This document shows positions 25,567-32,779 of a DNA stretch of 64,000 bases, piece by piece. This DNA comes from VXLM01 sp965242665 (GTDB lineage: Bacteria > Chloroflexota > Dehalococcoidia > Lucifugimonadales > VXLM01), in NCBI GenBank assembly GCA_965242665.1, contig OZ251484.1, positions 2,356,001 to 2,420,000 of the forward strand, given 5' to 3'. How positions within the stretch are numbered: position 1 is the first letter of the stretch; each line of letters opens with the position of its first letter. The notes below the pieces were generated by a model, which worked only from the letters and a program-made list of their open reading frames with translations, searched no databases and was not told the DNA's origin. Made by a program: the position numbers and the translations under genes.

Positions 25567-25944
25567 TCAGGCAAGGCCGGTCGGAGGCCGGTCATGCTCC
25601 TCCGGGCGCGGCTCCACCGACAGCTCACGCAGCCCGGACGGTAAGACGAACAGCGAGTTCGGCTGAAACAGAGAGAACGCCGTCAGACCAAGCTCGTCCC
25701 CAGTATGAAACAGATTGACCGTATGCGCCCGCTCGAAATTGTAGAGCGCGTTCGCATCCAACGGAACCTCGCCGCCATGGCTATGCGGCCGATCGAACGA
25801 GTGGACGTGAAGAGACCCCGCGTACAAATGCAGATGCCCCAACTGCCGTTCCGCAAAGTGATGATCCACCAACGGCCCGATCGACGGGAACATGATAGCC
25901 GCGTAGAGAAGCAACGAAATCGCGCCGATGATTCGCCGATACAT
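25567..25944 (-). CDS. small secreted histidine-rich protein
   Basis: A 125-residue protein starting MYRRIIGAISLLLYAAIMFPS, a signal peptide or anchor. It then has a histidine cluster (DHHF..HLHLYAGSLHVHSFDRPHSHGG) and a hydrophobic segment (LTAFSLFQPNSLFVLP). It is the first gene of the three-gene operon and ends 15 bases before the next gene. The layout resembles small secreted His-rich proteins found with CopC-like genes; metal binding is inference from composition. Confidence 0.6.
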   Translation of the reverse strand: MYRRIIGAISLLLYAAIMFPSIGPLVDHHFAERQLGHLHLYAGSLHVHSFDRPHSHGGEVPLDANALYNFERAHTVNLFHTGDELGLTAFSLFQPNSLFVLPSGLRELSVEPRPEEHDRPPTGLA

Positions 25945-26025
25945 CCACTCCAGTATACCGCCCGCCACACCGATGGGTCTACCAAGAACCGCGCCCTCTC
26001 GGTTCCGTATGACCTCGCGTGGAGA

Positions 26026-26170
26026 TTCCCGCCTTCGCGGGAATGACGTGGTAGGGCCGGAAGTGGCGTGAGAGGGTGCCGGAGTGGCGTGAGAGGGTGC
26101 GGGAGTAACGCGGTGCGGGCAGGGATGACGCCGGGAGACTTGCATTGCGGGCAGGGATGACGTCGGGGGA
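26026..26170. repeat. REP-like palindrome followed by a degenerate repeat array
   Basis: The palindrome ATTCCCGCCTTCGCGGGAAT (26026-26045) is followed by about 125 bases of short repeats of two kinds, GGGAATGACG-like and GGAGTGGCGTGAGAGGGTGC-like. The rest of the gap between 25945 and 26331 holds no gene; a TATTAT box occurs at about 26233. Confidence 0.7.
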
Positions 26171-26331
26171 TTCGCGGTATGGGGGGCAACCTCCCGCGAT
26201 GAACAAACGACGGAACTGTGCCGCGGTCTCTGTGGTATTATCGGTATTGGGAGGGTAGAATTGCACGGCCGGAATTCATCTTGGCAGGTCGTCGGTCCTT
26301 CCGTGAACATCCTCGCGCCCAGGTCCCAAGC

Positions 26332-28686
26332 ATGATGTCGCTTGACAGAATCCCGCCCGCGCTGCGATCCGCGTGGCTTCCCCTCGCCCTGCTCCTGCTT
26401 GCGCTGTCGACGGTCTTCGTCTTTGGCGGCGGCCGAGGGTACTTCTACCGACCAGCAGGCCATCACATCGTGATGTCCTCGGAACATCTGACGATAGCGG
26501 CGAACATTTCCCCCGAGCACGGTTTCCAGCGGTTCACGCACCCGTTCATAGACGACGACGGCGTCACCCGCTACCAGCCGTACAACCGCTTCCCGATTGG
26601 CGGCTACCTGCTCATGAAGCTAGCCACCTTGTCAGCCTCCAATAACCCGTCTGCCCAAATTACCGCCGCCAGAATCCTCATGCTGCTGATCTTCGCAGGC
26701 GTAGCAGTTCTGGCGTACCTCTCACTCAGCCGCCTCACGTCCAACCGGTGGGTTGCACTCACTGCAACGCTGCTGGCGTTCTCGTCGTACTACCTGCTGC
26801 ACTTCAAGGACATGACCGCCAACGAAGGGATGCCCGACTTCTTCGGGGTGATGCTGACCTTCCACGGCATGGTCGTCTTCGTGCAGGAAGGCCGCTTCCG
26901 CCAACTGCTCGTCAAGGCCTGCATCGCCCTGTTGCTGGGATGGCACGTCTTCGCTCTGCTGCTGCCGTTCGTCATCTTTGGGCTTGTGAGCGACCTCCTG
27001 CGTGCGCGTTCTGCCTCTGCAGATTCTACTCCTCCTGTTATGTCAAGCAGACTCATTGCGTCCACGCTGCTTCGCAGCCGTTATCTGCTGCTTGGCATCG
27101 CCGCGCTCGGGTTCGGTCTATCCATCCTCGCCTTCAACTTCACAATGGAGTACGCCGCGCTGGACGGCGAGACACCGCTCACCGAACTGCCGTCCTTCCA
27201 GTCCATGCTGAAGCGCACCGGAGCGAACTCCGTATCCAACACCGACCTCGTCGCCGCCCGAGCCTGGCATCCTTTCTTGGAAGGGCAGTTTCGCAGCATC
27301 CCCCGAATGTTCATCCCCTACGCATTGCTTGGCGGGGGCGATGCGGCCGAAAGCCCAACGTGGCTATCGAAACGCGCGGGAGTCGTCCTTGGAGTTGCTC
27401 TCTCCGTTGCGGGTCTCATTGGCTCGATCTTCGTCCGTCCGAGAATTCTGTTCGCCACCCTGGCATCGTTCGGCTTCTTCTGGGCGCTGCCAATGCGCAA
27501 CACTACCGCAACCCATGATTTCGAGAGCATCTACTACATCGGCCTCCCTCTGGTTTTCTTCGCCATCGTCTTGCTCTTGGTGAGTAGGCTGACCAATCGG
27601 GACGGCGTCATCGCCGCCGCCGCGGTCGCAGCGTTGCTGCTCTTCTCAGTATCCAGCTTCCAGATGAGCCGCGTCGGCCACAGCGCGGAGACGGCCCAGG
27701 TAGCCAAGGCCGTGGATCAGGATATGCTTGCCGTCCGCGATCTGACTGAGGGGGAGGTCGTCACAATTCTCTATATCGGAGGCGACTACGAATCCATCTA
27801 CGGCTGGCGGACCACGGCGAAGTACTACCTGAGATCGAACGTGGTCTACAGTGATTGGTATCTTCCCGCTGTGGAGGGCGGGTTCGTTGTCATGCGAGAG
27901 CACCTCGATATAGATGCCCTGCTCACGCCCCAAAACCAGTACTTCTTCCTCTACGACAGGGACGGCTTGGAGGCCTGGTATGAAGACATGTACGGAACAG
28001 TTGCGTCCACCGAGCCGGCGGCGCGCAAGGAATTCGACGTGTATTTCGACGACCGGACGGTGTACTATCTCAAGGAACCGTGCGAAGGCGCGGACACTAC
28101 GGCCCGCTTCTTCCTGCATGTCTATCCAATCGACAACAACGATCTTCCGGCCGCCCGCAGGCAGTATAGATTCGACAACTTTGATTTTTACTTCACCGAG
28201 CGCGGCTTGCTATTCGGCGACAAATGTCTGGCAAGGTTTGTCCTTCCCCAGTACGCCGTTTCCAAGGTCAACACCGGCAGAGTCGGCCAGGCTTGGGGCG
28301 CAGTGCACTACATTAACCCGCCGCCCGAACTCATTTCCGAGTACCAATCGATCGCTTCCAACGAACCCGCTGCGCGATCGGAGTTCGATGTGTACGTTGC
28401 CGAGGGTAAGCTATACTACCTCAAGGAGCCGTGCGAACGTGCGGACACCCCGGCGCGCTTCTTCCTGCACATCGTCCCCGAGGCCGTCGACGATCTTCCA
28501 GACGCCCGCAAGCAGTATGGATTCGACAACCTCGATTTCGACTTCGCTGGGCGGGGGCTGCTATTCGGCGGCAAGTGCATGGTGAGCGTCGATCTCCCGC
28601 AGTACGGCATCGCGCGGATCACCACCGGACAGTTTGACGGCGACGGACGTATTTGGGGGGTGGAGTTCGCCCCGGACGCGCGGTAG
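26332..28686 (+). CDS. multi-pass GT-C-like membrane protein with duplicated C-terminal domain
   Basis: Starting from the ATG pair at 26332/26335 gives 784 residues. A first helix (LPLALLLLALSTVFVFGGG) is followed by a large loop and about ten helices (AVLAYLSLSRL, LFATLASFGFFWALPM, VAALLLFSVSSF), resembling the dolichyl-phosphate-mannose type (GT39-like) transferases. From about residue 560 the protein is soluble and carries two copies of a ~110-residue module with the shared landmarks EPAAR.EFDVY, LKEPCE.ADT.ARFFLH and FDN.DF.F..RGLLF..KC. The module is probably outside the membrane. Substrate unknown. The frame is open upstream to 26218, but that part has no similarity or good start signal. 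Confidence 0.72.
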   Translation: MMSLDRIPPALRSAWLPLALLLLALSTVFVFGGGRGYFYRPAGHHIVMSSEHLTIAANISPEHGFQRFTHPFIDDDGVTRYQPYNRFPIGGYLLMKLATLSASNNPSAQITAARILMLLIFAGVAVLAYLSLSRLTSNRWVALTATLLAFSSYYLLHFKDMTANEGMPDFFGVMLTFHGMVVFVQEGRFRQLLVKACIALLLGWHVFALLLPFVIFGLVSDLLRARSASADSTPPVMSSRLIASTLLRSRYLLLGIAALGFGLSILAFNFTMEYAALDGETPLTELPSFQSMLKRTGANSVSNTDLVAARAWHPFLEGQFRSIPRMFIPYALLGGGDAAESPTWLSKRAGVVLGVALSVAGLIGSIFVRPRILFATLASFGFFWALPMRNTTATHDFESIYYIGLPLVFFAIVLLLVSRLTNRDGVIAAAAVAALLLFSVSSFQMSRVGHSAETAQVAKAVDQDMLAVRDLTEGEVVTILYIGGDYESIYGWRTTAKYYLRSNVVYSDWYLPAVEGGFVVMREHLDIDALLTPQNQYFFLYDRDGLEAWYEDMYGTVASTEPAARKEFDVYFDDRTVYYLKEPCEGADTTARFFLHVYPIDNNDLPAARRQYRFDNFDFYFTERGLLFGDKCLARFVLPQYAVSKVNTGRVGQAWGAVHYINPPPELISEYQSIASNEPAARSEFDVYVAEGKLYYLKEPCERADTPARFFLHIVPEAVDDLPDARKQYGFDNLDFDFAGRGLLFGGKCMVSVDLPQYGIARITTGQFDGDGRIWGVEFAPDAR

Positions 28687-28716
28687 TGATGCGGGGCGTC
28701 GGAGGCGGTGCGGCGG

Positions 28717-28885
28717 ATTCCCGCCTACGCGGGAATGACGTGAGTGGGTACGGGAATGACGTGGGAGGGATTGTTGATTGAGGATTGGAGGATGCGGTTT
28801 GGTTTGCGGGGGGATTCCTGCCTTCGCGGGAATGACGTCGGGTGGGTGCAGGAGTGACGTAGACGGGCGTGGGAATGACGGGAAG
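28717..28885. repeat. two REP-like palindromes with GGGAATGACG array
   Basis: Palindromes at 28717-28736 (loop CTAC) and 28814-28833 (one arm mismatched, ATTCCTGC). Around them GGGAATGACG or close forms recur at least five times with 15-30 base spacing. This fills the gap between the membrane protein and the decayed PD40 gene. Confidence 0.75.
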
Positions 28886-28999
28886 GGATGCGGGAACGAC
28901 GGCAAAAGGAGGGTGGAACCGAGCGGGGCGGTCCGAGTGCAGCCTGTGCCGATACGTGCTATACTTCCGCAAACCCCGGAAAGGCCCCTACTCACGATC

Positions 29000-29581
29000 A
29001 TGCGCCGAGCCTCGCAAGCGCCCCTCGACCGTGATGCGTCTGCTGCCCCCGCTCCTCGCAGCAGAGCGACCAGGCCGACCTCGCTAACAGCCGGCGTTGC
29101 GTGCGGAGATCGTGCGCCGATGCACTCCCCAACTCCAGCCAACACCCCCACACCTATCCCGACCAACACGCCCGCACCAACGTGTACCCCAACTCCAGCC
29201 AATACCCCTACGACCATCCCTACTAACACACCCGCACCGACTCCGATATCGGATCTGGGCCTCACCCAACTCACCAGCAACTCCGACTCCGACATGGACT
29301 CTGCCCCCGCCTGGTCGCCCGACGGAAGCAAAATTGCCTTCTCCTCCACCATCGACGGGTACGACGATATCTACGTGATGAACGCAGACGGATCCAATGT
29401 CACGCGTCTCACGAACAACTCAGATTGGCATGACGTCTCCCCTGTGTGGTCGCCCGACGGAAGCAAAATTGCGTTCACACCCGATCGGAGACGGAGACAT
29501 GCTTGGAATCTAATTGCAACCAAAACCTGCGGTACTCGCGGTCGGTGGATTGGGACGCGGGCAGGTAGTATCTCAGTCTAG
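29000..29581 (+). pseudogene. decayed PD40 lipoprotein
   Basis: A 193-codon frame starting MRRASQAP, a shortened copy of the lipoprotein at 41873-43033. Compared with that gene the hydrophobic core of the signal peptide is missing (PTSLTAGVACGD against PTSLPAGAAVTLLLAVQIALIACGD), so export should fail. The Thr/Pro/Asn linker (PTPANTPTPIPTNTPAPT) and two PD40 blades (PAWSPDGSKIAFSS, PVWSPDGSKIAFTP) remain. After the second blade the sequence turns into an unrelated basic stretch. The shared upstream block ATACGTGCTATACT is at about 28952. Confidence 0.65.
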
Positions 29582-29704
29582 GTCCTCTATCCGGAACTCC
29601 TGCTTTGGACGTCGAGCAGGGCTGGTCCGGGGTCCCAGGCAGGTATAACGCTGGCCGACTCGTCAAGCGCGGCGTCAGCGACTTGCGGCATCGGCAACGG
29701 GCTG

Positions 29705-30315
29705 CTACGGGGTAGTAACGGCCACCCGCGCATCGCCGCCGTCCGCGCCGTCGTACACAGCCACCACGCGGTAGACGTAATTCACTCCTGCAGCGACGTC
29801 CCGCGTATCCACGTACATCGAAGTAGATGCAGCCACATCCGCGAGGGGGACGAACGCATCATCGACTTGCGCACGGCGGCGTAACACCCGGTATCCCGTA
29901 GCCGTCCCACCCTCTCCGTCGCTCACCTGCACCGTCAGCACATACCGCCGCTTTGCCTCGTAATCCAACGCGCTCCCCACCGTGATCGCACCCGTGCCCG
30001 CAGACATCGAGAATGCCCCCCTTCATTCCCCGAATAGATCGAGTACGACAACGTGTCTCCCTCATCAATGTCAGTTGCAGTACGGAAGACCACCTTGGAG
30101 ACTACTCCCACTCCCCCACGCAGCGGGGGGCGCACCCGGTGAACATGTTTTCCTGAATCGCCAGATGCGTCAGGCTAGACAACCCCCCAACTCACCAGGG
30201 ATGTTCCCACTCAGCTGGTTCGTCCATAGCATCAAGTGCGTCAACCTGCTCAACGACGCCCCCAACGCCGACGGCAGAGACCCACTCAACCGATTCTCCT
30301 TCAACCACAACTCGC
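29705..30315 (-). pseudogene. frameshifted 3' part of the LRR/cadherin surface protein
   Basis: The reading continues in other frames after the stop at 30316. First comes SLSELWLKENRLSGSLPSALG...LMLWTNQLSGNIPGELGG, then after another shift LSSLTHLAIQENMFTGCAPRCVG, then a cadherin-like block (TDIDEGDTLSYSIYSGN and, in a further frame, TGAITVGSALDYEAKRRYVLTVQVSDGEGGTAT), and last a fibronectin-III-like end (VYRVVAVYDGADGGDARVAVTTP). At least three frameshifts separate these parts, two of them near runs of C or G. This looks like true decay of the third cadherin/LRR cassette. Confidence 0.65.
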
Positions 30316-32490
30316 TCAACGAACCCAGATCAGGCTCAGGCTCGTCAACTTGCTCAACGAACCCAGCTCAGGCGGGATGCTCCCCTTCAACGAGTTCCCA
30401 CTCAAGTCCAGCACCGTCAACTCGCCCAACGACCCCAGCTCCCACGGGATGCTGCCAGTCAGACTGCGGCTGCCCAGAGACAGACCAGTCACCCGCTTTG
30501 GCGTACCGCTCACCGTCACTCCGTCCCAACTCTCAATCGGAGTCCCCGTACTCCAATTCAGCGACCCCGTACCCCGAAGCGTGTCCTTCGCAACGAGCAA
30601 CACCTCACAGTCGCCCGCCAACCCAGTATTGGTGGTGCTAGGACTGGTAACCGCGGTGGCGCCGGTCCCCGAGCAAACATCCAACGCATTCGTCACCTCA
30701 ACCGACACCTCAGCCGTATCCGTCCCACTACGCCCGTCGCTCACCTGCACCGTCAGCGTGTACCGCCGCGTCGCCTCGTAATCCAACGCGCTCCCCACCG
30801 TGATTGCACCCGTGTGCTCGTCCATCGAAAATACCGTGCCTACGTTGCCAGACACGATGGTATACGCCAACCGGGGCTGGTCCCTCGAGTCAACGTCGAT
30901 CGCAGACACAGTTCCAACCGCGCCCTCAACACTAGCATCCTCACCCACAGTGAAGGCGTACTCGCTCGACCCAAACACCGGCGCACTGTTGCAGAACGGA
31001 AAACCAAGTGGGAGATCCTGAACATTCCTGCCCACACTCCTCCACGCAACAGGGGCGCACCCAGTGAACGTGTTTCCCTGAATCGCCAGATGCGTCAGAT
31101 TAGACAGATTCCCCAACTCACCAGGAATCTCCCCAGACAGCCGATTTACCCATAGCATCAAGTGCGTCAACCTGCTCAACCTACCCAACTCCGACGGCAG
31201 AGGCCCACTCAACTGATTCTCCTTCAACCACAACTGCCTCAAGTTGGACAGATTCCCCAACTCAGGCGGAATGCTCCCAGTCAACGAATTGACCGCCAAA
31301 TTGAGATACGTCACACTCGCCAACCCGTACCCGTCCGGCTCCGACGGGATGCTCCCGGTCAACGAGTTCCCACCCAACTTCGACGGGATGCTCCCTGTCA
31401 ACGAGTTCCTGCTCAACCTCAGGTACGTCACATTGCTCAACTTGCCCAACTCAGTCGGAATGCTCCCAGTCAACGAGTTCTTGTGCAAGTTCAGCACCGT
31501 CAACTTGCTCAGATCCCCCAACTCAGGCGGAATCTTCCCAGTCAACGAGTTCCCGCCCAGATTCAGGTACGTCAACTCGCTCAGATCCCCCAACTCAGGC
31601 GGAATCTTCCCAGTCAACGAGTTCCCGTCCAGATCATTCAGGTTATTCCCGCCCAGATTCAGGTTCGTCAACTTGCCCAACCTGCCCAACTCAGGCGGAA
31701 TGCTCTCAGTCAACGAGTTCTTGTGCAAGTCCAGAACCGTCAACTCGCTCAACGAACCCAACTCCCACGGAATGCTGCCAGTCAGACTGCGGCTGCCCAA
31801 ATCTAGCCCTGTCACCCGCTTCGTCGTACCGCTCACCGTCACCCCGTCCCAACTCTCTATCGCAGTCACCGTACTCCAATTCAGCGACCCCGTACCCCGA
31901 AGCGTGTCCTTGGCAACGAGCAACACCTCGCAGTCGCCCGCCAACCCAGTATTGGTGGTGCTAGGATTGGTAACCGCGGTGGCGCCGGGCGCCGAGCAGA
32001 CATCCAACGCATTCGTCACCTCAACCGACACCTTAGCCGTATCCGTCCCGCCACCCCCGCTGTCGACCACGTGCACCGTGAACGCGTACCGCCGCTTCGC
32101 CTCGTAATCCAACTTTTTACTCAGCGTGATCGTGATCCCACCTCCCGTGTTCACAGCCATCGAAAATACCCCGTCTTCGTTGCCGGGCGCGATGGCATAC
32201 GCCAACAGGTCCCCGTCAGCGTCGCTCGCAGACACAGTCCCAACCGCGTCCCCAACACTAGCGCCCTCACTCACAGTGAAGGCGTACTTGTCCTCCCCAA
32301 ACTCCGGCGCACTGTTGCCGCCGCTGCTATCTTGGGCGTGAAGCGGCGGGGTCACAGATGGGAGCATCTGTAGGGCGAGGAGGATGAAGATGGCCGCCCC
32401 AACTGCCAGGACGGCTGGTCGGATGCCGGCTCCGCGTGTCTGTCGCCGCGAACGATCGAGTCTGCGATCCCGAATATCGGTGTTCATCAC
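30316..32490 (-). CDS. plant-type leucine-rich-repeat and cadherin-like surface protein
   Basis: A 724-residue frame with a signal peptide (VLAVGAAIFILLALQMLPS...LHAQDSS). The order is: cadherin-like domain (NSAPEFGEDKYAFTVSEGAS.., LDYEAKRRYAFTVHV), a cysteine-bounded linker (DVCSAPGATAV..), about ten plant-type LRRs (LTGSIPPELGNLSNLRQLWL pattern), an LRR cap (NTFTGCAPVAWRSV), a second cadherin-like domain, and the linker with the first LRRs again, almost identical to the first. It should be exported and act in binding or adhesion. The frame stops at 30316 in mid-repeat because of a frameshift, so the product is truncated. Confidence 0.75.
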   Translation of the reverse strand: MMNTDIRDRRLDRSRRQTRGAGIRPAVLAVGAAIFILLALQMLPSVTPPLHAQDSSGGNSAPEFGEDKYAFTVSEGASVGDAVGTVSASDADGDLLAYAIAPGNEDGVFSMAVNTGGGITITLSKKLDYEAKRRYAFTVHVVDSGGGGTDTAKVSVEVTNALDVCSAPGATAVTNPSTTNTGLAGDCEVLLVAKDTLRGTGSLNWSTVTAIESWDGVTVSGTTKRVTGLDLGSRSLTGSIPWELGSLSELTVLDLHKNSLTESIPPELGRLGKLTNLNLGGNNLNDLDGNSLTGKIPPELGDLSELTYLNLGGNSLTGKIPPELGDLSKLTVLNLHKNSLTGSIPTELGKLSNVTYLRLSRNSLTGSIPSKLGGNSLTGSIPSEPDGYGLASVTYLNLAVNSLTGSIPPELGNLSNLRQLWLKENQLSGPLPSELGRLSRLTHLMLWVNRLSGEIPGELGNLSNLTHLAIQGNTFTGCAPVAWRSVGRNVQDLPLGFPFCNSAPVFGSSEYAFTVGEDASVEGAVGTVSAIDVDSRDQPRLAYTIVSGNVGTVFSMDEHTGAITVGSALDYEATRRYTLTVQVSDGRSGTDTAEVSVEVTNALDVCSGTGATAVTSPSTTNTGLAGDCEVLLVAKDTLRGTGSLNWSTGTPIESWDGVTVSGTPKRVTGLSLGSRSLTGSIPWELGSLGELTVLDLSGNSLKGSIPPELGSLSKLTSLSLIWVR

Positions 32491-32687
32491 TCTTCTCCTA
32501 GGGTAAGCGGTCTAGCGACCGTCGGCATCGCTGGACGATGGCGCGTAGGATACTCCACGTATCTGAATTTATCAACCCCATCTTTCCTGAGGTTCTGTTC
32601 ATCGGCATAGGCCGCCCTAAGTCGTACTATCCTGAAGGCGTTCGTTGGGGTTGCTTCCATCGAGCGCCGCGCGCCTCCACGCTGAAT

Positions 32688-32716
32688 GCACAGCCTGGTT
32701 CGCGCTGTGCTATAAT
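32688..32716 (+). promoter_or_regulatory. extended -10 promoter with inverted repeat ahead of the restriction-modification operon
   Basis: TGCTATAAT (TATAAT at 32711-32716) is a consensus extended -10. Directly before it GCACAGC (32688-32694) and GCTGTGC (32704-32710) form a perfect inverted repeat across the -35 zone, a good place for an operator. The start codon of mod is about 57 bases downstream of the expected transcript start. Confidence 0.5.
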
Positions 32717-32779
32717 GAGCTGGGGCACACTGAGAATGAACCCATCGACGCAATACCTCCACCCCACCGGAGCAGCCGC

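Noticed and set aside
29590..29704. Possible small gene between the decayed PD40 and LRR genes
   Set aside because: No start with a ribosome-binding site and no similarity could be seen.
32645..32779. Upstream extension of the Mod gene
   Set aside because: It would cover the extended -10 promoter and the operator-like inverted repeat; the ATG at 32780 is more plausible.
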